Shown: positions 7,843-16,467 of the stretch, one piece after another
How the letters are laid out: each line of letters begins with the position of its first letter
Position numbering within the stretch: the stretch's first letter is position 1
Assembly: GCF_050859025.1 (NCBI RefSeq)
Contig: NZ_CP138200.1
Location: 1,054,001 to 1,118,000, forward strand
DNA from: Wukongibacter sp050859025
GTDB lineage: Bacteria > Bacillota > Clostridia > Peptostreptococcales > Caminicellaceae
Direction of reading: 5' to 3'
Length of the DNA: 64,000 nucleotides
Position numbers and translations under genes: made by a program
The notes under the pieces: generated by a model
The model's input: only the letters and a program-made list of their open reading frames with translations
What the model was told of the DNA's origin: nothing
The model's database searches: none

Positions 7843-9198
7843 ATGAGGGTAATAGATATATTGAGAAAGGATTTAAAGATAATTCTAAGTGATAGGAAGG
7901 CCCTAGCAACAATGATACTTATGCCAATAATACTTTGTACTATACTCAGCTTTGCCCTAAGTGGCTCATTTATGGGTAGTGATGTTGGAAGCTTAGAAAC
8001 ATTTCAAATAGCCATAGTAAAGGACTATAATGTTTATGAAGATATGAAAAAAGTTGAGGATAGCTTGACTGAAGGATTCTTAGGTTTAAATCTAAAGGAT
8101 GAGGACAGAAAGCAGCTAGTTAGATCTGCTAGAAATTTAAAGGTGGAAGAAATATTTTTTGACAAATTCCTTGGAAATGATGAGCTTAAAAAGGTAGTTG
8201 AGTATAGGATTGAAGATAGGGATACTGCAATGGAGCTATTAGAGAATAAAGAGGTTGCAGGTATTGTAGTTTTACCTGAAAACTTTCTTTATGATATGAC
8301 CATTAATTTTATTACCCCTTTTAGAAATATCGTTGATATAGAGGTCATTGGAAATGCTGAATATATCATAGGGTCACAGGTGACCGAGGGAATAGTAAAT
8401 GGATTTACTGATATGGTTTCATCTATGATAATCGGAAAGAACGTCTTTATAGAAACCACACTTGAAGAAGGAATTGGTCATACTGCTTTTGAAGATATGG
8501 AAACTATTATTAATGAAATTACTAACAATATAGAGGATTTAGGAGCTGATATTGATTATGTAATGTTAGAGGGAAAGGAGCCTATTTCAAGTTTCCAATA
8601 TTATGCAGCTGCTATGGGAGCAATGTTCATACTATTTGCTGCAGGTTATGGGAGTAGGGCATTACTTGAGGAAAAGAATAACATGACCTATCAGAGAATG
8701 TTTATGGCTGGAACTGAGAAGTGGAAGATTGTAGCGGGTAAGTTCTTTATGATATTCGTATTTTCATTTTTGCAAATAAGTATTATGGTAATTTACTCTA
8801 ATATAGTTTTAAAGGTTAAATGGGGTAGTATAGCTACGGTAGCAATTATAAGTATTTGTACAATGTTTGCAGTAGCAGGGCTTGGAACGATGATTGGAGC
8901 CGCTACATTTAAAGCAGGAAACTATAAGATGTCTATTGCTTTTGATAGTGTGATAATTCAAGTAATGGCATTGGTCGGAGGGAGCTTTATCCCCCTTGAG
9001 ATACTACCAAAATTTATGCAAAATTTAAGCATCATATCCATTAATGGTATTGCACTGAAATCATATTTAAGAGCTATGATGGGATATAGTCTAGGAGATT
9101 TAAAAGCATACCTTTTAATCCTTTTAGGACTTGGAATCTTATTTATATCCTTAGCTGTGTTCATTTTAAGGCGAAGGGAGGATATAAGACATGCTTAG
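7843..9198 (+). CDS. ABC-2 type transporter permease (first subunit)
   Basis: This 451-residue protein has one N-terminal membrane segment, a large extracytoplasmic domain (roughly residues 45-250) and a cluster of about five membrane segments at the C-terminus, the usual YhgE/NatB-like ABC-2 layout. AGGAGGAG precedes the ATG. The C-terminal end overlaps the next permease gene by 8 bp, implying coupled translation. It forms the membrane channel with the subunit at 9191. Confidence 0.9.
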   Translation: MRVIDILRKDLKIILSDRKALATMILMPIILCTILSFALSGSFMGSDVGSLETFQIAIVKDYNVYEDMKKVEDSLTEGFLGLNLKDEDRKQLVRSARNLKVEEIFFDKFLGNDELKKVVEYRIEDRDTAMELLENKEVAGIVVLPENFLYDMTINFITPFRNIVDIEVIGNAEYIIGSQVTEGIVNGFTDMVSSMIIGKNVFIETTLEEGIGHTAFEDMETIINEITNNIEDLGADIDYVMLEGKEPISSFQYYAAAMGAMFILFAAGYGSRALLEEKNNMTYQRMFMAGTEKWKIVAGKFFMIFVFSFLQISIMVIYSNIVLKVKWGSIATVAIISICTMFAVAGLGTMIGAATFKAGNYKMSIAFDSVIIQVMALVGGSFIPLEILPKFMQNLSIISINGIALKSYLRAMMGYSLGDLKAYLLILLGLGILFISLAVFILRRREDIRHA

Positions 9199-10363
9199 CA
9201 TACTTAAACTTAGGTTCTTGAGACTGCGTGATGACTATTTGATAATTATAATCATGACAGTAATGGCACTAGGCCTTACGGCTGTATTTGGAGCATCGGG
9301 TGTAGATAAATATCATCCAAAGGTTTTAGTTGTTGATAAGGATAGCAGTAAATATTCTAAGCTTTTTATAAATGAACTAAAAAATGATTCTACCTTTGAA
9401 TATGAGATAAGTGAATATAAGTATGCCATAAGGCTTGTTGATGAGGGAAAGGCTTTAACGGCTGTTGTTTTAAATAGTGGTTTTGGTAGTAGTATTAATA
9501 ACGGTAAAGCTCCTGAGATTAGCATTTTAAAGATTAAGGATGATAGATATATCTTTACTTTGGAAAATCTATTATCTAATATATCAAATAAAATGGTTAT
9601 AAATATACAAATATCAGAAATTACAGCAGATTATCTAGAACAGTTTAAAAGTATTAATAGAGAAGGAATGGTTAGAAAAATATACGATAAAACTAGGGAA
9701 TCGTGGCTATATAAGAAACCTATTGAATTAGAAAGAGAAATGATAGGATCAAAAAGCGATGAGAGCTTTAACTATCTAAAGCATTCTATGATAGGTTTTG
9801 CCATATTATTTTCAACCTATACCGTTGTATTTAGTATAGGAACTATACTAAATGATAGACAATATAATACATGGCAGAGAATGTTGATATCACCTATATC
9901 AAAAGTCTCATTACTTGGAGGAAGCATGATAGCTGCCTATATAATAGGTATATTACAGATTGGTATACTAATCGTTGGCGGAAAATTTCTATTTGGTATA
10001 GATTGGGGTTCAAGCATTATAGGTATTATTTTAATAGCAGGAACTTTTATATTTGCAATGACATGCTTTGGCCTTTTACTGTCGGGAATAGTTAAGACCC
10101 ATGCCCAGCTTGCGGCCATTACCCCTGTGGTATTAACAAGTACTGCTATGATAGGTGGGTGTATGTGGCCTCTAGAAATTATAACTTCGAGGATATTATT
10201 AGGCCTTGCAAACTTAACACCTCATAAATGGGCAGTTGAAGGGATGAAAAAAATCGCAATAAACGGTTATGGCATTGAAGCAGCCTTTATGCCTTCAATA
10301 ATACTAGTCGGAATGGGAGTTCTCTTCTTTATTGCTGGGGTAAAATTAGTAAGATTTGAATAG
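9191..10363 (+). CDS. ABC-2 type transporter permease (second subunit)
   Basis: This 390-residue protein has the same architecture as the preceding permease: an N-terminal membrane helix, an external domain, then five or six C-terminal helices. Its first codon lies inside the end of the previous gene, behind GGGAGG. It is the last gene of the lipoprotein-ATPase-permease-permease operon and is followed by a GC-rich hairpin. Confidence 0.9.
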   Translation: MLSILKLRFLRLRDDYLIIIIMTVMALGLTAVFGASGVDKYHPKVLVVDKDSSKYSKLFINELKNDSTFEYEISEYKYAIRLVDEGKALTAVVLNSGFGSSINNGKAPEISILKIKDDRYIFTLENLLSNISNKMVINIQISEITADYLEQFKSINREGMVRKIYDKTRESWLYKKPIELEREMIGSKSDESFNYLKHSMIGFAILFSTYTVVFSIGTILNDRQYNTWQRMLISPISKVSLLGGSMIAAYIIGILQIGILIVGGKFLFGIDWGSSIIGIILIAGTFIFAMTCFGLLLSGIVKTHAQLAAITPVVLTSTAMIGGCMWPLEIITSRILLGLANLTPHKWAVEGMKKIAINGYGIEAAFMPSIILVGMGVLFFIAGVKLVRFE

Positions 10364-10547
10364 CTAAGAGCGGCTTTAGCCGCTCTCAGGCTGATGACAA
10401 ACCCCAATTTCTTCGTTGTTGATGGGGCAAGAACCCTTACGTATGTCTATATACGCTACAGTCTCTTGCTTTCAGTATGCCTCGAACTTCGGATTTCTCA
10501 GTAGTCTATCATCTTGTTGACTTTGTCAACAATCTAAGAGCGGCTTT
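10364..10547. repeat. Non-coding element bounded by a 14-base direct repeat, with internal palindromes
   Basis: CTAAGAGCGGCTTT occurs at 10364-10377 and again at 10534-10547. Inside are a hairpin GAGCGGC / GCCGCTC at the left end and a perfect palindrome TTGTTGAC-TTT-GTCAACAA at 10514-10532 at the right end. The second direct repeat includes the stop codon and last codons of the convergent ferritin-like gene. The layout looks like a small inserted element or a double-ended terminator. No second copy is in this window. Confidence 0.5.
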
Positions 10548-11265
10548 GGCTTTTCGGCTTATTATCTTCCCAATCTTCCACTTTTTTAAAGGCATCATTT
10601 GGGCTGTATCCTGCTCCTACTAAAAGACTGGCAAGTATGATTTCCTTTGGATCACAGGACTCAGATTCACTTTCTTGAATGAGAGGGTCGATTAGTTTTT
10701 CCCACTCTTCAAGAGTATAAATCTTTTGAGTAGTTCTATTACCACTATCAAGGCAATTTTCGGTTGTATCCTCTTGTGGGCTAACTGCTGGACTGATTAA
10801 GTTTGTAGTATATAGGAAGTTATACTCTCCAGAGTGCTTTAATTCATCGGTAATTATATCAAACAGCATATCTCGATGTTGACGTGTGAGAAGGCCCTTT
10901 CTAATCTCACGATATTTTTCTATATTTGCAAATGTTCTAAACAGGGCAATTACAATACCATCAATATAATCTTGTGGCTTTTCAAAATTAACATCTTCAT
11001 CTACTTTTATATCCTGTTCGGTGTAATCCTTATAAATTTCTTTAAACATTTTATTGTGTTTCAATTCATCATCTCTAATTGAGATTAGTATATCCTTATC
11101 AGCCTCGGTAGGTGCAATATTAATTAAGTAGTCATAAAACAGCTCATTTTTCTTTTCGTCTTGAACAGCTTCTTTGATTAATTGAAGGGATTTATCTAGA
11201 GCACTTTGATTATATGAAGAAGTCGTCATATGTCTATATCCCATATAAGGATTTGAATGATACAT
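10534..11265 (-). CDS. Ferritin-like-fold protein, rubrerythrin/spore-coat type
   Basis: I place the start at ATG 11265 because AGGAGGG lies 8 bases upstream on this strand; 39 further codons upstream are open but lack a ribosome site. The 243-residue product begins with a Tyr/Met/His-rich stretch (MYHSNPYMGYRHM), then a helical domain with repeated acidic/His patterns (DEKKNELFYDYL, IRDDELKHNKMF, ITDELKHSGEYNFLY) typical of a diiron four-helix bundle. The C-terminal part is Ser/Glu-rich. Related Clostridia proteins are annotated ferritin-like; whether it binds iron or belongs to the spore is inference. It stands alone, convergent with the exporter operon. Confidence 0.7.
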   Translation of the reverse strand: MYHSNPYMGYRHMTTSSYNQSALDKSLQLIKEAVQDEKKNELFYDYLINIAPTEADKDILISIRDDELKHNKMFKEIYKDYTEQDIKVDEDVNFEKPQDYIDGIVIALFRTFANIEKYREIRKGLLTRQHRDMLFDIITDELKHSGEYNFLYTTNLISPAVSPQEDTTENCLDSGNRTTQKIYTLEEWEKLIDPLIQESESESCDPKEIILASLLVGAGYSPNDAFKKVEDWEDNKPKSQSRS

Positions 11266-11467
11266 TATAAGCTTCCCTCCTAAAATTTTAAATATCAATA
11301 CATAATATGAAATAATTATCAAATTTGATACTATATATCTATCATTCTGATAAATGCAAGGTATATATTTATAATTTTCCATAAACTATAAAAAAGACTA
11401 TACCTCTTGGGTAAAGTCAATGTAATAGAAAGAAGAGGATTCAATTACCTCTTCTATGGAGTATAGA

Positions 11468-11571
11468 TATAGAGATTCCAGTCAAAACTTTAATTTATAC
11501 ACATCAAAAATCCTAAGATTCATCGGATATTTTGATATGTATAAATTAAGATTTACTATGTAATCCCTATA
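11468..11571. repeat. Repeat family A, full copy
   Basis: A 104-bp palindromic element with terminal TATAGAGATTCCAGTC-type arms and inner arms AATTTATACA / TGTATAAATT around a short GC-richer loop. It lies between the ferritin-like gene and cblS. Confidence 0.85.
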
Positions 11572-11600
11572 GCTTCAAATTGTAATAAGCTTATCTAGCT

Positions 11601-12323
11601 TTAAACTATTTTTCCAATGAGTTTGATAGGAACTGTAAGCTCATCATTTAGCTTAGTTTTACTTATCGCTATTATTACTGTACAAGGACCTGCAGATTTT
11701 TTGGTATCTAAATTCAGATTATCTGCCAAACTGATTTCTATATCTTGGACCTTTCTAAGTGTATCTAACTCTCCCTTTATTCCAGATGAACCGACAGGAA
11801 TAATCTCATTAATAGATTTATGCTTCAACAATTTCTGGAGTATCCCTATATTTGCTATTAAAGTCTCATTTTCTAATACTTCATTTCCAATACTTGGGAT
11901 ACCAATAGAATATATAAAGTTACCTGTGGATATTTTATTTATTAAAATATCATTCTTATTCAAGACTCCAATTGCAGTTATACCCAGTGCTGTCATTGAG
12001 GTTTTCATATTTTTTTCAGTGCTTATAGTAAGTGGTATATTTAAACCTGCTTCAGATAGTTCATTTTTTATACCCATAAGAATCTCTTCTCCAGTTGGAT
12101 TAAGCTCATTACATATATTTATCGTAAGAGCTATGGGCGTAGCACCTATAGATAAAACCTCCATAAGACAAACACGAGTAGTATACTTTCCTGTAATATT
12201 GTATGGAACTTTAACGATGTCATGTTCCTTTAATCCTATAGAACCACATGAGTCGCAGGCTATAGTAATATATTGGTCATTATTTAGTTTTATAAGTTCT
12301 ACATCTCTATGCTTATAGTTCAT
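11601..12323 (-). CDS. cblS: Probable alpha-ribazole kinase (PurM/AIR-synthase-like fold)
   Basis: This 240-residue protein shows the N-terminal PurM/ThiL-like pattern: ACDSCGSIGLKEHDIVKVP, then TTRVCLMEVLSIGATPIALT and CNELNPTGEEI. In Listeria, CblS phosphorylates alpha-ribazole, salvaging the lower ligand for cobamide synthesis, together with the transporter CblT. The gene sits 13 bp downstream of a CblT-like membrane protein in the same direction, which supports this over a generic AIR-synthase-related call. No other cobamide synthesis gene is in the window. The family is seen in the sequence; the precise substrate is inference from the neighbour. Confidence 0.7.
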   Translation of the reverse strand: MNYKHRDVELIKLNNDQYITIACDSCGSIGLKEHDIVKVPYNITGKYTTRVCLMEVLSIGATPIALTINICNELNPTGEEILMGIKNELSEAGLNIPLTISTEKNMKTSMTALGITAIGVLNKNDILINKISTGNFIYSIGIPSIGNEVLENETLIANIGILQKLLKHKSINEIIPVGSSGIKGELDTLRKVQDIEISLADNLNLDTKKSAGPCTVIIAISKTKLNDELTVPIKLIGKIV

Positions 12324-12336
12324 TTTATCAGGACTC

Positions 12337-12822
12337 CTATTTATTAAATAATGCTTTTTTAAGTGGTATGTAAACTAAAACAGAAAGAATTACGTTTAAA
12401 GCACTTGCTGTTAACAAAAATGGAGTTGTTGCTAAAAAAAATGACCAGCCAAATTTAGGTAATAGCAATAGGATAAGGGGAGATATGACTCCATTTAGAA
12501 CTATTCCTACGATTGAAGCTGTGAAAACATTGGTTTTCTTGTATGTAAAGCTGAATAAACAAACTGAAATAAACATCATAACTGCTACAATTAAGTGGAC
12601 TGGAAGAGTAAGATAAAAAGCTTTATTTGAAGCAATTATTATATGACCTATAAAGGCGATTATTCCACCTTCTAGACCACCCAGGATAAGTCCTGCTAAA
12701 TATCCAGCCGCAGAGTCTAGGCCCAAAGTACCTACAGGGCTTGGAATTGGAATATAGGATCCAACAAAGCTAAGAGCAATAAACATTGCCATAAGAACTA
12801 ATTTTTTTGTATTGTTTTGCAT
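12337..12822 (-). CDS. cblT: Probable alpha-ribazole transporter (ECF-type S component)
   Basis: I choose ATG 12822 because GAGGAGG lies 6 bases upstream; an in-frame ATG at 12837 falls on that ribosome site. The product is about 161 residues and almost wholly hydrophobic, with five or six membrane segments. The N-terminal motif ALSFVGSYIPIPSPVGTLGLDSAAGYLAGLILGG (pieces of which are conserved in ECF S components) is clear. It would bind alpha-ribazole and use a shared ECF energising module located elsewhere. It is paired with the kinase-like gene 13 bp downstream and is divergent from the Fur-box ABC operon. Confidence 0.72.
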   Translation of the reverse strand: MQNNTKKLVLMAMFIALSFVGSYIPIPSPVGTLGLDSAAGYLAGLILGGLEGGIIAFIGHIIIASNKAFYLTLPVHLIVAVMMFISVCLFSFTYKKTNVFTASIVGIVLNGVISPLILLLLPKFGWSFFLATTPFLLTASALNVILSVLVYIPLKKALFNK

Positions 12823-12944
12823 AATTTTCCTCCTCATATTAGTAGAATAAACTCATTATAAGTATAGTAAGTTTCTAAAAAAATTTCAATTCTAAATATA
12901 AGTAAAAGAAATAAAAAAAATATCCTATACTTGTAAATATTTTA

Positions 12945-12974
12945 TTGACAGTAAATTAATTACAATGTTATAAT
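12945..12974 (+). promoter_or_regulatory. Sigma-A-type promoter for the metal-chelate ABC operon
   Basis: TTGACA (12945-12950) and TATAAT (12969-12974) are separated by 18 bp, about 90 bp upstream of the binding-protein start. Both hexamers match the consensus exactly. Confidence 0.85.
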
Positions 12975-12992
12975 ACATTTGGAATGTTAAAG

Positions 12993-13011
12993 GATAATGA
13001 TTATCATTACT
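12993..13011. promoter_or_regulatory. Fur box
   Basis: GATAATGATTATCATTACT is nearly identical to the classic 19-base Fur consensus. It starts 19 bases after the -10 hexamer, over the start of the transcript, so iron-loaded Fur would block transcription of the ABC operon. Confidence 0.88.
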
Positions 13012-13065
13012 GTTTACAAAGTAGCTAATTGAAGAAATAAAATAAGAAAAGTGGGGGAATCAATT

Positions 13066-14262
13066 ATGAGAATGAAAAAAATAGGAGCTATATGCATTGT
13101 GACTTTAATGGTTCTATTGATGGCTATAGGTTGTTCTTCTGAGGGAACAAAGCCAGCAAATAATGATAGTTCGCAAGAAGCTAATTCTCAAAGTAAGGAA
13201 AGTAACCTAGAAACAGACGATGCTCAAACAAAGATTGAGTTTAAGGATTTACTTGGCAATGAGATCGTAATGGATAGGCCTGCAGAAAGAGTATTTATAT
13301 CTATGTACTTTGAGAGTTTATTTGCTGTAGGTGGCCCGGATATACTTGACAGAGTTGCATCTATGTCTCTTGGTGAGTGGAGTGATTTTTTCCGTTCTTC
13401 ATACTTAGCATACACAGAGAAAGTACCAAAACTCAAGGAAGTCCACGATACAGGGTCAATATATGGAAATACATTTAGTATGGAATCACTACTTCAATCT
13501 AATCCCGATATAGTTATAGTAGCTCCCTTCCAATATAAGACATTGGGAGAAAATGTGAAAAAGCTAGAGAGTTTAGGTATTCCTGTAGTTGTGATTGACT
13601 ATACATCTCAAACTTTAGAAAAACATATTGAAAGTACAATGATACTTGGAAAAATCTTAGGTGAGGAAGAACGTGCGACGAAGTTGGCTGAAGAATATAA
13701 AGCAGCTATAGAGGATGTTAAGAGAAGAGTTGCGTCAATAAAGGACAGGAAAACTGTCTACGTAGAACTTGGTAATAAGGGTGCAAATGAAATCGGAAAT
13801 AGCTATGGAAATTATATGTGGGGGAATATCATCGAGACAGCTGGTGGTCTTAATATAGCTAAGGATAAGGTAGAGACCTATGGACCTTTGAGTCCTGAAT
13901 ACATATTGTCATCTAATCCAGATGTTATATTCTTTTCGGGTGTACAAATGACAAATGACAGTGATGAACGTATTAAGCTTGGGTTCAATATAAAGCCAGA
14001 AGAAACCTATTCACGTATTCAACCTTATCTTAAACGTAATGGATGGGATAAAATAGCGGCAGTAAAGGATAACGAAGTTTATGCTATGGATCATGGTGGA
14101 TTAAGAAATCTTTACGATTTTGTTTACTATCAATACATTGGTAAAATGCTCTACCCAGAAGCATTTGAAGATGTGGACCCAGTTGCTAATCATAAAGAAT
14201 ATTATAAGAAGTATTTACCACTAGAAGCAGAGGGTACATTTATGACAAGGATGGGAGAATAA
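13066..14262 (+). CDS. ABC transporter substrate-binding lipoprotein, iron-complex type (Fur-regulated)
   Basis: The start is ATG 13066 behind GGGGG; an in-frame GTG at 13051 overlaps the ribosome site. The protein is about 398 residues with a lipobox (LMAIGC), a Ser/Asn/Glu-rich linker, then a FecB/BtuF-like fold (KDLLGNEIVMDRPAERV, LLQSNPDIVIVAPF, LSSNPDVIFFSGVQ). The Fur box upstream argues for an iron chelate. The divergent alpha-ribazole genes leave a cobamide as the alternative. The stop codon overlaps the permease start. It is a paralogue in type, not a close copy, of the binding protein at 4212. Confidence 0.9.
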   Translation: MRMKKIGAICIVTLMVLLMAIGCSSEGTKPANNDSSQEANSQSKESNLETDDAQTKIEFKDLLGNEIVMDRPAERVFISMYFESLFAVGGPDILDRVASMSLGEWSDFFRSSYLAYTEKVPKLKEVHDTGSIYGNTFSMESLLQSNPDIVIVAPFQYKTLGENVKKLESLGIPVVVIDYTSQTLEKHIESTMILGKILGEEERATKLAEEYKAAIEDVKRRVASIKDRKTVYVELGNKGANEIGNSYGNYMWGNIIETAGGLNIAKDKVETYGPLSPEYILSSNPDVIFFSGVQMTNDSDERIKLGFNIKPEETYSRIQPYLKRNGWDKIAAVKDNEVYAMDHGGLRNLYDFVYYQYIGKMLYPEAFEDVDPVANHKEYYKKYLPLEAEGTFMTRMGE

Positions 14263-15326
14263 TGCTTAAAACCAGTGTTAGTCCGTCGGTGAGTAATACA
14301 CCACTGACGGGGCAGGATGTATATACTAAGATTAATAGAAGGAGACATCTTACTATTATAGTGGCACTAATTTCACTGGGAATAGGTATATTATTTGATC
14401 TAGCAACTGGGCCGGCATGGTTGACAATCAGTGAAGTAATTAGCGCTTTAAGAGAAGGTATCAATGGTGAGTCTATTAACCAGTCTATTGTATGGTCAAT
14501 ACGCTTACCTATGACAATCACTTGTATTTGTGTAGGCGCAGGGCTTGGGTTAGCTGGGACTCAAATGCAAACAGTTTTGTCTAACCATCTTGCAAGTCCA
14601 TATACATTAGGAATATCTTCGGCAGCAGGATTTGGTGCAGCTATTGCTTACCTAACGGGCTTTCCAATTCCTAATAAGGCATGGCTTAGCGTTCCTTTGT
14701 CTGCTTTTATTATGTCCTTTGCGGCTGCTATTTCCCTTTACTTATTGGGTAAAGCAAAGGGAATGCAGGCAAAAACAATGGTTCTATTTGGTATAGTTAT
14801 CAACTTTTTCTTTCAAGCACTAAAATCTCTTGTACAATTTAGGGCTTCTCCCGAGGTTTCACAGCAGATTGTGTTTTGGATGTTTGGAAGTCTTCTTAAA
14901 TCATCATGGACAGGTGTAATCGTAAGTAGTAGTGTGTTTATCTTGTGTGCAATAATATTATCAAGTTATGCATGGCAGCTAACAGCTTTGTCTGCCGGCG
15001 AGGAAAGAGCAAAAAGCTTAGGTATTAAAACAGATCAATTGAGACTGAAAGTTTTTGTTATTGGTTCATTACTTACAGCAGGAGCAGTTGCATTTGTTGG
15101 TACAATAGGTTTTATCGGATTACTAGCACCCCATTGTTCACGTATTCTAGTTGGGGAAGATCAACGCTATATGTCGCCGTTATCAGCTCTTTTTGGTGTT
15201 CTACTTATGATATGTGCTTCGATTATCTCAAAGATAGTCATTCCGGGAGCGATTGTACCTATTGGAATTGTTACTTCAATTATAGGAGTTCCATTTTTGC
15301 TATATCTGATTCTAAAAAGGAGTTGA
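14262..15326 (+). CDS. ABC transporter permease, FecCD family
   Basis: This 354-residue protein has about nine or ten membrane segments and the FecCD signature region (RLPMTITCICVGAGLGLAG, NHLASPYTLGISSAAGFGA, VAFVGTIGFIGLLAPH, GAIVPIGIVTSIIGVPFLLYL). It begins in the TAATG overlap with the binding protein, so the two are translationally coupled, and the ATPase follows after 7 bp. It likely forms a homodimeric channel. The N-terminus (about 25 residues before the first helix) is unusually polar for the family. Confidence 0.93.
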   Translation: MLKTSVSPSVSNTPLTGQDVYTKINRRRHLTIIVALISLGIGILFDLATGPAWLTISEVISALREGINGESINQSIVWSIRLPMTITCICVGAGLGLAGTQMQTVLSNHLASPYTLGISSAAGFGAAIAYLTGFPIPNKAWLSVPLSAFIMSFAAAISLYLLGKAKGMQAKTMVLFGIVINFFFQALKSLVQFRASPEVSQQIVFWMFGSLLKSSWTGVIVSSSVFILCAIILSSYAWQLTALSAGEERAKSLGIKTDQLRLKVFVIGSLLTAGAVAFVGTIGFIGLLAPHCSRILVGEDQRYMSPLSALFGVLLMICASIISKIVIPGAIVPIGIVTSIIGVPFLLYLILKRS

Positions 15327-15333
15327 TTGATAT

Positions 15334-16095
15334 ATGAAAATGAATATTTCAAACCTAAGTGTCAAATATCAAAATAATCATGTATTAAAGGATATCTCGA
15401 CAGAAGTTTATGGAGGGGAATTCATATCCTTGATTGGTCCTAATGGAACAGGTAAAACTACTATGATTAAGGCTATAGCTAACCTACTCAGCTCTAAAGG
15501 TGATGTAACTATTGCAAATAGAAATGGAAAAAGGATATCTAGAAAAAAGATAGCATACGTTCCTCAAATGTCAGTAACTGCTTCTGAATTGACAGTATTT
15601 GAGACGATTTTGTTGGGTAGAGTACAAAGCTTAGGGTGGAAGGTTGAAAAGCATCATTTAGATGCTGTAATGGATATTATAAATGAGCTTGGACTTTCTG
15701 ATCTATGCTACTCTTCATTCTCTCGTCTGAGTGGAGGTCAGCGTCAATTAGTTATTATGGCACAGGCTTTAGTATCGGACCCTAAGGTATTATTATTGGA
15801 TGAACCAACTAGTGCCCTTGATCTAAAGCATCAACTAAAGGTTTTAGATATTGCAAAGGATTATACAAAACGAAAAAACATTATAACAATGGTCGTTATG
15901 CATGATTTATCACTTGTGGCTCGTTACAGCGATAGAGTCTTATTATTGCATGATGGGTACATTGAAAAATCTGGTAACCCTTATGAAGTTCTGAAGAATG
16001 ATTTAATCGAAAAGGTATATCAAGTTCAGGTTGATGTAAGCCAAAGCAATAAAGGATATACAACCGTAACTCCTATATCTGCTATTGCGAATTGA
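15334..16095 (+). CDS. ABC transporter ATP-binding protein, iron-siderophore class
   Basis: This 253-residue FecE-like ATPase has Walker A (GPNGTGKTT), Q-loop (AYVPQMSVTAS), signature (LSGGQRQLVIMAQAL), Walker B (VLLLDEPTSALD) and the switch histidine (VVMHDLSLV). It is the third gene of the Fur-box operon and completes a full binding protein-permease-ATPase importer. Confidence 0.94.
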   Translation: MKMNISNLSVKYQNNHVLKDISTEVYGGEFISLIGPNGTGKTTMIKAIANLLSSKGDVTIANRNGKRISRKKIAYVPQMSVTASELTVFETILLGRVQSLGWKVEKHHLDAVMDIINELGLSDLCYSSFSRLSGGQRQLVIMAQALVSDPKVLLLDEPTSALDLKHQLKVLDIAKDYTKRKNIITMVVMHDLSLVARYSDRVLLLHDGYIEKSGNPYEVLKNDLIEKVYQVQVDVSQSNKGYTTVTPISAIAN

Positions 16096-16105
16096 TAAAA
16101 TATAT

Positions 16106-16143
16106 AAAAAATAGGTTCATTGCATGAAATAAAAGGAAATATT
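16106..16143. repeat. Repeat family D, partial copy (opposite orientation)
   Basis: TAGGTTCATTGCATGAAAT and the following AAAAGGAAATATT are the reverse complement of 4047-4076 with very few changes. Only one arm of the palindrome is present. Confidence 0.7.
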
Positions 16144-16189
16144 AATACCATCGCGTCTAAGGAATTAACACAACAGGTTAATTTATGTA

Positions 16190-16338
16190 TATGAGGAAAT
16201 CACATAATTCTAATTTGGTATAGAATATTATCTTTAATTTAATTATTTAAAATAGAGAATATTCTGGTGGTATAGTTTTAGGGCTTTTAAGACTATATGT
16301 AATAATAAGTCTTTTAAGAAGAGAATTATGCAATTTGC
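16190..16338. repeat. Repeat family B, copy 1 (MITE-like)
   Basis: About 148 bp with imperfect terminal inverted repeats (GAAATCACATAATTCT at the left, AGAATTATGCAATTTG at the right). A diverged copy in the opposite orientation lies at 57523-57636. No coding capacity is seen. Confidence 0.7.
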
Positions 16339-16349
16339 TGTTTTAGATA

Positions 16350-16386
16350 AGGCTATCTCAAAATTTTTGCTTTGAGACAGCCTTAC
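16350..16386 (+). terminator. Hairpin with AAGGCTATCTCAAA / TTTGAGACAGCCTT arms
   Basis: A strong stem with an AT loop, lacking a long T-run. Such AGGCTGTCTCAAA arms also resemble ends of decayed insertion sequences, so it may be a remnant rather than a terminator. Confidence 0.5.
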
Positions 16387-16467
16387 TCATTTAAGAATAA
16401 TTAATCTAAACTTTAAGTGGGAACTGAGTATCATTTTCATCATACTTATATAAATCGGAGGGCAACT

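Noticed and set aside
9871..10095. A 74-codon plus-strand ORF inside the second ABC-2 permease gene
   Set aside because: It is in an alternative frame of a complete permease gene, with no ribosome site or motif.
11617..12318. A 233-codon open frame on the plus strand opposite cblS
   Set aside because: It is a mirror of the real gene on the other strand, has no ribosome site, and its Ile/Phe/Ser-rich translation is typical of an antisense shadow.
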